Source of the DNA: Rhizobium ecuadorense
GTDB taxonomy: Bacteria > Pseudomonadota > Alphaproteobacteria > Rhizobiales > Rhizobiaceae
Assembly: GCF_001187535.1 (NCBI RefSeq)
Contig: NZ_LFIO01001125.1
Coordinates: 1 to 39,929, forward strand
Direction of reading: 5' to 3'
DNA: 39,929 nt
Shown here: piece after piece, positions 1-7,957 of the stretch
Position numbering within the stretch: position 1 is the stretch's first letter
Layout: every line of letters starts with the position of its first letter
Made by a program: the position numbers and the translations under genes
The notes under the pieces: model-generated
What the model saw: only the letters and a program-made list of their open reading frames with translations
Database searches by the model: none
Told to the model about the DNA's origin: nothing

Positions 1-217
1 GACAACCTCAGCTTTCCCGGTACGGATCGAATGGACAACCTATTGGAAGCTCACAGCTAGCCGACCTTGAACAGGCCGGCAGCACCGACACGTTGCCGCC
101 TTCCGGCCGATGCGATCCAACCAAGATGATAGGGAGGGTTAATGGGCGGTTGATATCCACCGGACCTGTCCCGATCCCGCGCAATCCCGCAGGTGAGCCG
201 TCGGCATCCCTCGGTTT
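1..217. other. Left edge, no supported gene
   Basis: Nothing can be assigned with confidence. Frame 1 on the plus strand is open from the window edge to a TAG at 58-60 (19 codons), so the last codons of a gene entering from the left are possible but too short to identify. The rest up to the KTSC gene shows no ribosome-binding site followed by a convincing frame. Confidence 0.3.
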
Positions 218-427
218 TCAGGCAGCCAATCGCCGAAACCGGGTTCTGATCCGGTCGAGGTAATAATGGCCGGGAGACGGCGCCACCGTCATCGCATGAG
301 CTTCCGAGGACGGAACGCCTTCGAACAGCCGCTCTTCGCCATTCTTGAAACAAATCCTGAGCCGCCCGTCTTCCTGGCTGAAATAGACGGATTTGATGAT
401 CTTCGACTTTACCGAAAGTTCTTCCAC
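218..427 (-). CDS. KTSC-domain small protein
   Basis: A 69-residue protein that is almost entirely one KTSC-type domain. The visible pattern is VYFSQEDGRLRICFKNGE, then a VP motif, then APSPGHYY and a basic tail ending RTRFRRLAA. In this family a short beta-rich unit with a 'Y-L-V-F-G' pattern is followed by 'ApS.G.y.n..I'. KTSC domains occur alone or fused to nucleic-acid enzymes such as lysyl-tRNA synthetase; no catalytic activity is established for the stand-alone form and none is claimed here. The gene stands alone, about 160 bases from the next minus-strand gene, and its start is the only ATG in frame. A different reading frame on the same strand stays open through it for 146 codons, but that product is Arg/Gly-rich with no family pattern. 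Confidence 0.7.
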   Translation of the reverse strand: MEELSVKSKIIKSVYFSQEDGRLRICFKNGEERLFEGVPSSEAHAMTVAPSPGHYYLDRIRTRFRRLAA

Positions 428-590
428 CTGTTTTACCTCTGGTTTTTAATTTTCCAGAGCATAACCCGGTACGTGCAAAGACGCGGTGAAGCGGCATGGT
501 AAAAATTCAGGAATCTTCTGGTGCTTTAAACGTCGCAGCGTCATCGAAGCGGCGGGTTCGAGAGCCTCGAACCCACGCTTGCGAACCAGC

Positions 591-1142
591 TCAAGCCGGG
601 TGCAACCTTGCCAATCCGGCGGAGAAGGCCGTCAGCAAGGCTTTCCCCTGACCCCAGTTCTCAAGGCCGCTTTGCCCGTTGATATGGCCGAATGGACCGA
701 TCTCGACAAGGCCGCTACCCCACAGGGCGGCTCGCGCCCGGACATGGTCGAGCGTGCCGAAAGGGTCATCGGCGCTTGCGATAATTAGAGTGGGGAAGCG
801 CATCTCTTGGGATGGTGGATCTGCGAATCCGGTGGCTTCCTCCGGGAATGCAGCGGATTGCGGATCCGGGACCGCCACAAGAAAAGCCCCGGCAACAGCA
901 AGCGACGAAACCTGCTGCCAATGAGCGACCAGCAGGCAGGCAAGGCTATGGGCGACCAGCAGGGGAGGTGTTGCCGATGCGGCGACGGTGCGATCCAGGG
1001 CTGAAATCCAGTCCGCCAAGTCGGGCCTATCCCAATCGGCTGGTTGAAAACGCCGCATTTCCGGGTTCGCGGTTTCCCAGTGGGTCTGCCAATGAGCCTC
1101 GCCTGAACCGCCAATCCCCGGCAATATGATGATATCCCTCAT
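591..1142 (-). CDS. RBBP9/YdeN-family alpha/beta hydrolase
   Basis: Predicted cytoplasmic serine hydrolase of 183 residues, the usual size for the RBBP9/YdeN (DUF1234-like) family. The start at 1142 is chosen because the protein then begins MRDIIILPGIGGSGEAHW, the family's first strand and oxyanion-hole loop, and an AGAGGA sits at a good distance before it. Upstream in-frame starts would add a non-conserved tail. The nucleophile elbow is AHSLACLL (Ser in the GxSxG-like turn), the acid lies in ASADDPFG and the histidine in GPFGHINGQSG, giving a full Ser-Asp-His triad. The physiological substrate of the family is not known. It is divergent from the Lrp-type regulator 110 bases away, so shared regulation from that gap is plausible but unproven. 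Confidence 0.8.
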   Translation of the reverse strand: MRDIIILPGIGGSGEAHWQTHWETANPEMRRFQPADWDRPDLADWISALDRTVAASATPPLLVAHSLACLLVAHWQQVSSLAVAGAFLVAVPDPQSAAFPEEATGFADPPSQEMRFPTLIIASADDPFGTLDHVRARAALWGSGLVEIGPFGHINGQSGLENWGQGKALLTAFSAGLARLHPA

Positions 1143-1252
1143 GTGTTTTCCTCTGGCCATGCATGCGGGTGAAAATGATGCATTTTCATTTGCGTCGGAA
1201 TGAATGATCATCGGAAAACCGCGTCCTTCTCCGATGATTTCAAGGTGACCCC

Positions 1253-1729
1253 ATGGCTTTTCAGGAAAACAATCGGGTACTGCTCGATCCAACCGATATC
1301 GCCATCATAGAAGCGATGCAGGAAAATGGCCGCATTGCGATTTCCGAACTCGGTCGACGGGTCGGGCTCTCTCAGCCGGCGGCATCCGAGCGGGTCAAGC
1401 GGCTGGAAGATCGCGGCATCATCGTTGGCTACTCCGCCCGGATCGACCCCACCGCTTTGGGAATTGGAATGATGGCTGTGCTTCGCCTGCGCACGACGCA
1501 TGAACATATCAAGGCCTGTCTGAAGCAGTTTGCAGAGATGCCGCAAGTCATGGAAGTCCTGCGCCTCACCGGAGAGGATTGTTTCCTCCTGAAGGTGCTG
1601 ATTCCGTCGCCGGGAGAACTGGAAACCATCGTCGACACGATCGCGCGTTTTGGCCCCGTGACGACATCTCTTGTGTTGCGCAGTGAGAATCCGAAGCCGA
1701 TCGGACGCGCCTTGCTGCAACGTCCTTGA
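1253..1729 (+). CDS. Lrp/AsnC-family transcriptional regulator
   Basis: A 158-residue DNA-binding regulator of the feast/famine (Lrp/AsnC) family. The N-terminal winged helix-turn-helix (about residues 10-60) shows DIAIIEAMQENGRIAISELG followed by the recognition helix region LSQPAASERVKRLEDRGII. After the linker IDPTALGIGMMAVLRL comes the RAM/AsnC ligand-binding domain, with the typical VMEVLRLTGEDCFLLKV pattern around residues 95-125. Members form dimers to octamers and usually sense amino acids. The divergent hydrolase next door is its most obvious candidate target, along with itself. The start follows an AAGG about nine bases upstream. The effector cannot be read from the sequence. Confidence 0.9.
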   Translation: MAFQENNRVLLDPTDIAIIEAMQENGRIAISELGRRVGLSQPAASERVKRLEDRGIIVGYSARIDPTALGIGMMAVLRLRTTHEHIKACLKQFAEMPQVMEVLRLTGEDCFLLKVLIPSPGELETIVDTIARFGPVTTSLVLRSENPKPIGRALLQRP

Positions 1730-1928
1730 GAGTATGTGGGCAGGAAGAAATCGTCCGCGAGGCGCAGCGCGAAGAAGTGAGGCTTCGTTCCCGGCATGAG
1801 ACGGCATGGGTGCACATGTCGGAGGAGGAACCGCCTGGATGCTGAAATTGACCCTCGCATTTCGACGCGAGCCGGTCTTTGCCAAACGACGTCAGACAGT
1901 GGGAGACATACGATGCGGAAATGCACCA

Positions 1929-2018
1929 TGGCGGACAGGGTGGGATTCGAACCCACGGTACGCTTTCACGTACACACGCGTTCCAGGCGTGCGCCTTAAA
2001 CCACTCGGCCACCTGTCC
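1929..2018 (-). tRNA. tRNA-Ser (anticodon GGA)
   Basis: Read on the minus strand, a 90-nt class II tRNA begins GGACAGGTGGCCGAGTGG and ends with a matching acceptor strand, CCTGTCC, then G and an encoded CCA. The anticodon stem CACGC/GCGTG encloses the loop CTGGAAC, so the anticodon is GGA (serine, reading UCC/UCU). A long variable arm built on GTACG/CGTAC lies between the anticodon and T arms, as expected for tRNA-Ser. The T arm contains GTTCGAATC. Confidence 0.97.
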
Positions 2019-2067
2019 TTCTTGGGCGTTCGCGCCTGGATAGGAGCAAATCGTCGGAACGGCGCGA

Positions 2068-2095
2068 TATATACCGATGAATTTTTGTCGATCAA
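2068..2095 (-). promoter_or_regulatory. Probable promoter of tRNA-Ser
   Basis: On the minus strand a TTGATC hexamer (2095-2090) is followed, after 16 bases, by TATATA (2073-2068). This resembles a housekeeping sigma promoter and would start transcription about 40-45 bases before the mature 5' end of the tRNA. It is a match by eye and has not been scored. Confidence 0.5.
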
Positions 2096-2246
2096 CCGAA
2101 ATCTAACAGTTTTTTGACTTCTTCCGATAAAACTCGCCTCCGCCCGTCCATTGTGCTTCACCCCATCGACGACTATGTAATTCTCAAGGTGGAGAAATGG
2201 CGCGGCCGGCCGGGATTGTCCGGCATAAAGAGCGTCGGAGGAATTG

Positions 2247-2564
2247 ATGCGTTTCCTGTTGCGTCTGGCCAGCCTTGTCGCGCTTGCGGCGGCCGTTATT
2301 GCCGGGACCATCGATTCAATCCAATCGGTTGCGGCGTCCTCAGTGGTGGTGACGCCGATTTCCGATGCCTGGCAGGATGTGAGCCCGGCAACCCTCACAT
2401 CGCTGCAATCCTCCCTTTCTTATTATATCCACCCGCGTTTCTACGCCTTCATTTTCCAATGGCTGATGCTGCAGCCGGCCTTTGCCGTTTTCCTGGTGAT
2501 CGCGCTGCTTCTCTGGATGATCGGCTATAAGAAGCCGCCGGTGGCCGGTCGCTTCACCGCGTAG
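2247..2564 (+). CDS. Small two-segment membrane protein, unknown function
   Basis: A 105-residue protein not assigned to a family. It has an N-terminal hydrophobic segment after MRFLLR (about residues 5-22, possibly a signal anchor), a middle region of about 45 residues with the pattern DAWQDVSPATLTSLQSSL, and a second membrane segment near residues 68-92 (FQWLMLQPAFAVFLVIALLL), ending in a basic tail, YKKPPVAGRF. The ATG at 2247 is preferred over the TTG immediately before it because GGAGG ends five bases upstream. Two segments with short tails suggest an inner-membrane protein with the middle region in the periplasm. It stands alone between the tRNA and the nucleoside transporter cluster. 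Confidence 0.65.
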   Translation: MRFLLRLASLVALAAAVIAGTIDSIQSVAASSVVVTPISDAWQDVSPATLTSLQSSLSYYIHPRFYAFIFQWLMLQPAFAVFLVIALLLWMIGYKKPPVAGRFTA

Positions 2565-2879
2565 GAGGCCGGTTTTGCCGCCATGGTCGGCCGCGGCTCC
2601 GATCGGCCGCCAATGTTTCCCCAGCCCCGGCGGGGCTGCCGAATTGGCTGGAAATTCCGCATCTCGGCGGCGGAAATGTCTAAAAATAAGCCCCGGAGAA
2701 CGGATTTTCGGCAATTGCTGCAAATCTTTACCGCCTGAAAAATTTCTGGTGAATTTTTCCGTGAGCCATGCAAGGATGCGCGCAGCCAGGCCTCCGGGGG
2801 GAGGTCGGTGGTTCCGCAGACATGTCCGGAAAGGACTTGCGGGAGGACCCCTAACGAATAGCAACAACAGGGCTGCACA
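2565..2879 (+). promoter_or_regulatory. Leader region of the nucleoside importer, with operator-like repeats
   Basis: No gene is seen in these 315 bases. They hold a GC-rich hairpin (CAGCCCC/GGGGCTG, 2622-2638), the short palindrome GCAATTGC (2711-2718) and a perfect inverted repeat GAAAAATT-N7-AATTTTTC (2737-2759). The last two lie 120-170 bases before the binding-protein gene and are the best candidates for regulator sites. No regulator gene lies next to them, so the cognate protein is unknown. Confidence 0.4.
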
Positions 2880-3872
2880 ATGAAAAAATCCCTTCTCACT
2901 CTCCTTGCCGTGGCTGCCATGTCGACGACGGCGCTGGCTGCCGATGTCAAGCCGGCGCTGGTTTACGGCACCGGCGGGAAGTTCGATAAGTCCTTCAATG
3001 AGGCGGCTTACAACGGTGCCGAGAAGTTCAAGGCCGAGACCGGTATTGCCTATCGCGACTTCGAGCCGACCGGCGACACCCAGGGCGAGCAGGCCATCCG
3101 CAACTTTGCAAGCCGCGGATTCAACCCGGTGGTTGCCGTTTCCTTCGCCTGGACTTCGGCCATTGAGAAGGTCGCTGCCGAATTCCCCGATACCAAGTTC
3201 ATCATCGTCGACTCCGTCGTCGACAAGCCGAACGTCCGCTCGGTGGTCTACAAGGAAGAAGAAGGCTCCTATCTCGTCGGCATTCTCGCCGGCATGGCAT
3301 CCAAGACCGGCAAGGTCGGCTTCGTCGGCGGCATGGACATCCCGCTGATCCGCAAGTTCGAATGCGGCTACGAGCAGGGCGCGCGCGCTGCCAAGGCCGA
3401 TGTCGAAGTTTTCCAGAACATGACCGGCACCACGGGTGCTGCCTGGAATGACCCGGTTCGCGGCGGCGAGCTCACCAAGAACCAGATCGATCAGGGCGCC
3501 GATGTCATTTACGCGGCAGCCGGTGCCACCGGTCTCGGCGTTCTGCAGACGGCTGCCGACAACAAGAAACTGTCGATCGGCGTCGATTCCAACCAGAACC
3601 ATCTGCACCCGGGCTCCGTCCTGACCTCGATGGTCAAGCGCGTCGACCTCGCTGTCTACAATGCCTATTCCGACACCAAGAACGACAAGTTCACCGGCGG
3701 CGTCCAGGCGCTCGGCGTCAAGGAAGATGGTGTTGGCGCCGCGATCGACGACAACAACAAGTCGCTGATCACGCCGGAAATGCAGGCGGCCGTCGACAAG
3801 GCCAAGGCCGATATCATCGCGGGAACCATCAAGGTTCACGACTATACCTCGGACAACGCTTGCCCGAAGTGA
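2880..3872 (+). CDS. BMP-family ABC transporter substrate-binding protein (nucleosides, inferred)
   Basis: Periplasmic binding protein of the BMP (basic membrane protein/Med) family, 330 residues. A signal peptide MKKSLLTLLAVAAMSTTALA ends at an AxA-type site. There is no lipobox cysteine, so it is probably soluble in the periplasm rather than a lipoprotein as in PnrA of spirochaetes. Family features are ALVYGTGGKFDKSFNEAAYN near the start, then VVAVSFAWTSAIEKVA, VGFVGGMDIPLIRKFECGY and GADVIYAAAGATGLGVLQ. The C-terminal region carries the Asp-rich VGVGAAIDDNNKSL-like stretch. BMP proteins bind purine and other nucleosides. The downstream ATPase, permeases, cytidine deaminase, phosphorylases and aldolase support a nucleoside ligand. 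A terminator-like hairpin follows at once and should keep this gene's transcript more abundant than the transporter's. Confidence 0.92.
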   Translation: MKKSLLTLLAVAAMSTTALAADVKPALVYGTGGKFDKSFNEAAYNGAEKFKAETGIAYRDFEPTGDTQGEQAIRNFASRGFNPVVAVSFAWTSAIEKVAAEFPDTKFIIVDSVVDKPNVRSVVYKEEEGSYLVGILAGMASKTGKVGFVGGMDIPLIRKFECGYEQGARAAKADVEVFQNMTGTTGAAWNDPVRGGELTKNQIDQGADVIYAAAGATGLGVLQTAADNKKLSIGVDSNQNHLHPGSVLTSMVKRVDLAVYNAYSDTKNDKFTGGVQALGVKEDGVGAAIDDNNKSLITPEMQAAVDKAKADIIAGTIKVHDYTSDNACPK

Positions 3873-3904
3873 TCCGCGCCCGGATGTAATCGACGATTGA
3901 GATC

Positions 3905-3950
3905 GGGCGTATGGCGGAGGGGATTTTCGCCATACGCCCTTTTCTTATTT
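3905..3950 (+). terminator. Intrinsic terminator / attenuator between binding protein and ATPase genes
   Basis: A perfect 12-bp stem, GGGCGTATGGCG (3905-3916) and CGCCATACGCCC (3928-3939), with an 11-base loop is followed by TTTTCTTATTT. The T run touches the GGAG ribosome-binding site of the next gene (3951-3954). A hairpin here would end much transcription after the binding-protein gene, with readthrough supplying the ATPase and permeases. Confidence 0.88.
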
Positions 3951-3960
3951 GGAGCCTGCA

Positions 3961-5472
3961 GTGACAGATAAGCCCGCTATCGAGCTTGTCGGCATCGACA
4001 AGAAATTCGGTGCCGTCCATGCCAACAAGGACATCAACCTCACCGTTGCCAAGGGGACGATCCATGGCATCATCGGCGAAAACGGCGCCGGCAAATCGAC
4101 GCTGATGTCGATCATTTACGGTTTTTACCATGCCGACAGTGGCGAGATCCGCGTCAACGGCAATCCCGTCACCATCCGCGACAGCCAGGCGGCGATCGCC
4201 ACCGGCATCGGCATGGTGCACCAGCATTTCATGCTGGTCGACAATTTCACGGTGCTCGAGAATATCATGCTCGGCGCCGAAGGCGGCATGCTGCTGGCGA
4301 GAGGCGTTGCATCGGCCCGCGCCGAGCTCAAGCGGCTGGAAACGGAATACGGCCTCGAGGTCGATCCGGATGCGTTGATCGAAGAGCTGCCGGTCGGCCT
4401 GCAGCAACGCGTCGAAATCTTGAAAGCCATGTATCGCGGCGCCGAGATCCTGATCCTCGACGAACCCACCGGCGTGCTGACGCCGGCCGAAGCCGATCAC
4501 CTCTTCCGCATTCTCAAGGTGCTGCGCGACCAGGGCAAGACGATTATCCTCATCACCCACAAGCTGCGCGAAATCATGGCGATCACCGATACGGTCTCGG
4601 TCATGCGCCGCGGCGAGATGGTCGCAACCCGCAAGACGGCGGAAACGACGGTGGAAGAGCTTGCCGAGCTGATGGTCGGCCGCCGCGTGCTGCTGCGCGT
4701 GCAGAAGGGCGAGGCAAATCCCGGGGCCGCGGTGCTCTCGGTTCGCAACCTCACGGTCAAGGACAATCGCGGCGTCACCATGGTCGACAATGTCTCCTTC
4801 GACGTGCGCGCCGGCGAGATCGTCGGCATTGCCGGAGTTGCCGGCAATGGCCAGTCCGAATTGCTGGAGGCGATTGCCGGGATCCGCAAACCGGCCTCCG
4901 GCGAAATCCTTCTCGACGGCCAGACGATCGACAAGGCCGATCCCGCCCGCCTGCGCGATCTCGGCCTTGCCCATATTCCCGAGGACCGCCACCACATGGG
5001 TCTGGTTTTGAAATTCGAGGAATATGAGAATTCCGTGCTCGGCTACCACAGGCGTCCGGGCTACAGCAAAGGCCCGCTGCTCGATCTCGAATCGATCCGC
5101 AGGGATGCGATGGAGAAGATCGAAAAATACGACATCCGCCCGCCGAACCCGCGGCTGAAGACGGCGAATTTCTCCGGCGGCAACCAGCAGAAGATCGTCG
5201 TTGCCCGCGAAATCGAACGCGACCCGAAGATGCTGATCATCGGCCAGCCGACGCGCGGCGTCGATATCGGTGCCATCGAATTCATCCACCGCCGGATCAT
5301 CGAAATGCGCGACGCCGGCAAGGCGATCCTGCTCGTCTCCGTCGAACTCGATGAAATCCGCTCCCTTTCAGACCGTATCCTTGTCATGTTTGCCGGCCAT
5401 GTGGTCGGCGAGAAGACGCCCGATGCCGGTGAACAGACCCTCGGCCTGATGATGGCCGGCATTGCCGCGTGA
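3961..5472 (+). CDS. ABC transporter double ATP-binding protein (nucleoside importer)
   Basis: A 503-residue ATPase with two fused nucleotide-binding domains, the arrangement of YufO/NupA-type and sugar (RbsA/MglA) importers. Domain 1 has Walker A GENGAGKST near residues 39-47, the signature LPVGLQQRVEI, and Walker B ILILDEPT followed by GVLTPAE. In domain 2 the Walker A is degenerate (GVAGNGQSE, no lysine), the signature is intact (FSGGNQQKIVVARE), and Walker B reads MLIIGQPTRGVD with Gln in place of Asp. Such asymmetry is normal in this family. The start is a GTG at 3961, six bases after GGAG; an earlier in-frame TTG lies on the ribosome-binding site itself. It energises the two permeases that follow, the first only seven bases downstream. 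An overlong antisense frame here is a codon-bias shadow. Confidence 0.93.
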   Translation: MTDKPAIELVGIDKKFGAVHANKDINLTVAKGTIHGIIGENGAGKSTLMSIIYGFYHADSGEIRVNGNPVTIRDSQAAIATGIGMVHQHFMLVDNFTVLENIMLGAEGGMLLARGVASARAELKRLETEYGLEVDPDALIEELPVGLQQRVEILKAMYRGAEILILDEPTGVLTPAEADHLFRILKVLRDQGKTIILITHKLREIMAITDTVSVMRRGEMVATRKTAETTVEELAELMVGRRVLLRVQKGEANPGAAVLSVRNLTVKDNRGVTMVDNVSFDVRAGEIVGIAGVAGNGQSELLEAIAGIRKPASGEILLDGQTIDKADPARLRDLGLAHIPEDRHHMGLVLKFEEYENSVLGYHRRPGYSKGPLLDLESIRRDAMEKIEKYDIRPPNPRLKTANFSGGNQQKIVVAREIERDPKMLIIGQPTRGVDIGAIEFIHRRIIEMRDAGKAILLVSVELDEIRSLSDRILVMFAGHVVGEKTPDAGEQTLGLMMAGIAA

Positions 5473-5479
5473 GGCCTTT

Positions 5480-6583
5480 ATGAGCACTGCATCAGTTCCG
5501 CTGCCAAACTGGATCAATTATGGCCTGATCCCGCTTCTGAACCTCGTCGTCGCCTTCCTGATCTCCGGCTTCGTCGTCTGGCTGATCGGCGAGAGCCCGC
5601 TCGCTGCGCTGTCGCTGCTGATCGAGGGGGCGTTGGGCAGCGGCGAAGGCATCGGCTTCACGCTCTACTATGCCACGAGCTTCATCTTCACCGGTCTTTC
5701 CGTGGCCGTTGCGATCCATGCCGGTCTGTTCAACATCGGCTCGGAAGGCCAGGCCTATGTCGGTGGGCTGGGCTGCGCGCTGGTGGCGCTCGCGCTCGAC
5801 AATTACGTGCCATGGTATGTGACGATGCCGATTGCAGTCATCGGCGCCGGCCTCTTTGGTGCCGCCTGGGCCTTCATCCCCGCTTTCCTACAGGCCAAGC
5901 GCGGCAGCCATATCGTCATCACGACGATCATGTTCAACTATATCGCCGCCGCTCTGATGGTGTACCTACTGGTGCACGTGCTGATCGTGCCGGGCAAGAT
6001 GGCGCCGGAAACCCGCACCTTCCTCGAAGGCGGGCAGCTTCCCAAGCTTGGCTGGGTCATGAGCATCTTCGGCAGTAAACTTGGTGCCGCCCCGTTCAAC
6101 GTCTCCTTCATCATCGCCCTTTTCGCCGCTTGGTTCGTCTGGATCCTGATCTGGCGCACCAAGCTCGGCTTCGAAATGCGTACGCTGGGCGTCAGCTCGA
6201 CGGCGGCAGCCTATGCCGGCATCCCCTATGCGCGGATCGTCATCATCGCCATGCTGCTTTCCGGCGCGCTCGCCGGCATGATGGCGTTGAACCCGGTTAT
6301 GGGCTCTTCCGCCCGCCTGCAGGTGGAGTTCGTCGGCGGCGCCGGCTTTGTTGGTATCGCGGTCTCGCTGATGGGCCGCAATCATCCGCTCGGCATCATT
6401 TTCGCGGCGATCCTGTTCGGCATCCTTTATCAGGGCGGCGACTGGATCTCCTTCGAAATGCCGAACATCACCCGCGAGATGATCCTGGTCATCCAGGGTC
6501 TGGTGATCCTGTTCGCCGGCGCACTGGAATATATGTTCCGGCCGGCGATGGTGCACCTCTATCAACAGTTCAAGCGGGCCTGA
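5480..6583 (+). CDS. ABC transporter permease 1 (nucleoside importer)
   Basis: Integral membrane permease of the BPD_transp_2 (branched-chain/ribose/BMP-type) family, 367 residues with about eight to ten hydrophobic segments. Recognisable pieces are HAGLFNIGSEGQAYVGGLG (residues about 80-98), GSHIVITTIMFNYIAAALM, and the cytoplasmic loop GFEMRTLGVSSTAAAYAGI, which is the region expected to contact the ATPase. The C-terminal part NHPLGIIFAAILFGILYQGG is also typical. The ATG at 5480 lies seven bases after the ATPase stop. It pairs with the next permease to form the membrane channel. Nucleoside specificity is inferred from the binding protein and neighbours. Confidence 0.92.
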   Translation: MSTASVPLPNWINYGLIPLLNLVVAFLISGFVVWLIGESPLAALSLLIEGALGSGEGIGFTLYYATSFIFTGLSVAVAIHAGLFNIGSEGQAYVGGLGCALVALALDNYVPWYVTMPIAVIGAGLFGAAWAFIPAFLQAKRGSHIVITTIMFNYIAAALMVYLLVHVLIVPGKMAPETRTFLEGGQLPKLGWVMSIFGSKLGAAPFNVSFIIALFAAWFVWILIWRTKLGFEMRTLGVSSTAAAYAGIPYARIVIIAMLLSGALAGMMALNPVMGSSARLQVEFVGGAGFVGIAVSLMGRNHPLGIIFAAILFGILYQGGDWISFEMPNITREMILVIQGLVILFAGALEYMFRPAMVHLYQQFKRA

Positions 6584-6593
6584 GGAGCGGACG

Positions 6594-7565
6594 ATGGATT
6601 ATTATGACATCTTCATCAGCGTTCTGAGCTCAACGATCCGCTTGTCGATCCCGCTGATTTTTACCGCTCTCGCCGGCCTGTTTTCGGAACGCGCCGGCAT
6701 CTTCGATATCGGCCTCGAAGGCAAGATGCTGGGCTCGGCCTTTGCTGCCGCCTGCATCGCCTATCTCACCGATTCGGCCTGGCTGGGTCTCGGCGCCGGC
6801 ATCGTCTGCTCCGTGGCGCTCAGCCTGGTGCACGGCTTTGCCTCGATCACCAACCGTGGCAACCAGATCGTCTCTGGTGTGGCCATCAACTTCTTCATCG
6901 CCGGCATCACCATCGTGCTCGGCCAGGCCTGGTTCGGCCAGGGCGGGCGCACGCCGCAGCTGTCGCCGGAGTCGCGTTTCGCGCCGATCATCCTGCCGGG
7001 TGCCGATGCCGCCCGCGACATACCGATCCTCGGCCCGCTCTACGCCAACGTCATATCAGGCAACAATATCCTGACTTACCTTGCCTTTCTTGCCGTGCCG
7101 TTTTCCTGGTGGGTGCTGTACCGCACGCGCTTCGGCCTGCGGATGCGCGCCGTCGGCGAAAATCCAGGCGCGGTCGATACGGCTGGCATCTCGGTCGCCT
7201 GGCTGCGCTATCGCGCTGTCATGTGCGCCGGCATTCTCTGCGGCTTTGCCGGCACTTATCTGGCGATTGCCCAGTCCGCCGCCTTCATCAAGGACATGTC
7301 GGCCGGCAAGGGCTATATCGCGCTTGCCGCCCTCGTCTTCGCCAAGTGGAGGCCGGTGCCTGTGATGTTTGCCTGCCTGCTCTTCGGCTTCCTCGACGCA
7401 CTGGCCAATTTCATGCAGGGCAAGCAGGTGCCGCTGATCGGCGAGGTGCCGGTTCAGGTCTTCCAGGCGCTGCCCTATATCCTCACCTGTGTCCTGCTTG
7501 CCGGCTTCATCGGCGTGGCGATCCCGCCGAAGGCCGGCGGTGTGCCCTATACGAAGGAACGTTGA
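6594..7565 (+). CDS. ABC transporter permease 2 (nucleoside importer)
   Basis: Second BPD_transp_2-type permease, 323 residues. It shares the family core ERAGIFDIGLEGKMLGSAF (about residues 30-48), NQIVSGVAINFFIAGIT and the coupling loop FGLRMRAVGENPGAVDTAGI, followed by KGYIALAALVFAKWRP and FGFLDALANFMQG. The start has GAGGAG just upstream and lies ten bases after permease 1, so the two are translated from one message. With the double ATPase and the BMP-type binding protein it completes an importer of the kind shown to carry nucleosides in several bacteria. Confidence 0.92.
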   Translation: MDYYDIFISVLSSTIRLSIPLIFTALAGLFSERAGIFDIGLEGKMLGSAFAAACIAYLTDSAWLGLGAGIVCSVALSLVHGFASITNRGNQIVSGVAINFFIAGITIVLGQAWFGQGGRTPQLSPESRFAPIILPGADAARDIPILGPLYANVISGNNILTYLAFLAVPFSWWVLYRTRFGLRMRAVGENPGAVDTAGISVAWLRYRAVMCAGILCGFAGTYLAIAQSAAFIKDMSAGKGYIALAALVFAKWRPVPVMFACLLFGFLDALANFMQGKQVPLIGEVPVQVFQALPYILTCVLLAGFIGVAIPPKAGGVPYTKER

Positions 7566-7567
7566 TC

Positions 7568-7957
7568 ATGTCTCACGATCTGTTCGAAGCCGCCCGCGGC
7601 GCCATGGCCTTTGCCCATGCACCCTATTCGAAATTCCCCGTCGGCGCGGCGATCCGCGCCGAGGACGGCAAGGTCTATGCCGGCGCCAACATCGAAAACC
7701 TCTCCTTTCCGCAAGGATGGTGCGCCGAGCCGACGGCGATCAGCGCCATGATCATGGGTGGCGCCAGGAAGATCGTCGAAATGGCTGTGATCGCCGAAAA
7801 GTTGCCGCTCTGCCCGCCCTGCGGCGGCTGCCGCCAGAAGATCTCCGAATTCGCTTCCAAGGACACGAAGATCTATCTGTGCGATGAGGCCGGCGTGCAG
7901 AAGACCATGACAATGGAAGAGCTCCTTCCCTTCAGCTTCGAGACCGAACTCGGATGA
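7568..7957 (+). CDS. cdd: Cytidine deaminase
   Basis: Homotetramer-type cytidine/deoxycytidine deaminase of 129 residues, the standard short form. It hydrolyses (deoxy)cytidine to (deoxy)uridine and ammonia in the cytoplasm. The zinc site is clear: C52-A-E54 (WCAEPTAI) and the PCGGC motif with C85 and C88, E54 being the proton shuttle. HAPYSKFPVGAA and the substrate loop NIEN are also present. Many homologues have Arg after CAE; here it is Pro. The gene starts two bases after permease 2, and its stop overlaps the next ATG by four bases (ATGA), which points to coupled translation. It feeds pyrimidine nucleosides into the phosphorolysis step below. Confidence 0.95.
   Translation: MSHDLFEAARGAMAFAHAPYSKFPVGAAIRAEDGKVYAGANIENLSFPQGWCAEPTAISAMIMGGARKIVEMAVIAEKLPLCPPCGGCRQKISEFASKDTKIYLCDEAGVQKTMTMEELLPFSFETELG

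Noticed and set aside
57..497. 146-codon minus-strand frame overlapping the KTSC gene
   Set aside because: Arg/Gly-rich without family pattern, and it overlaps a gene with a clear domain on the same strand.
1566..2012. Frame through the tRNA region starting MAEWFKAHAWNACVRE
   Set aside because: This is the usual false translation of a tRNA-Ser gene; the tRNA structure is complete.
2340..5289. Two antisense open frames of nearly 500 codons opposite the binding-protein and ATPase genes
   Set aside because: Codon-bias shadows in GC-rich DNA: low-complexity Asp/Arg/Gly/Val products, no family motifs, no ribosome-binding sites, and the plus strand encodes complete known proteins.
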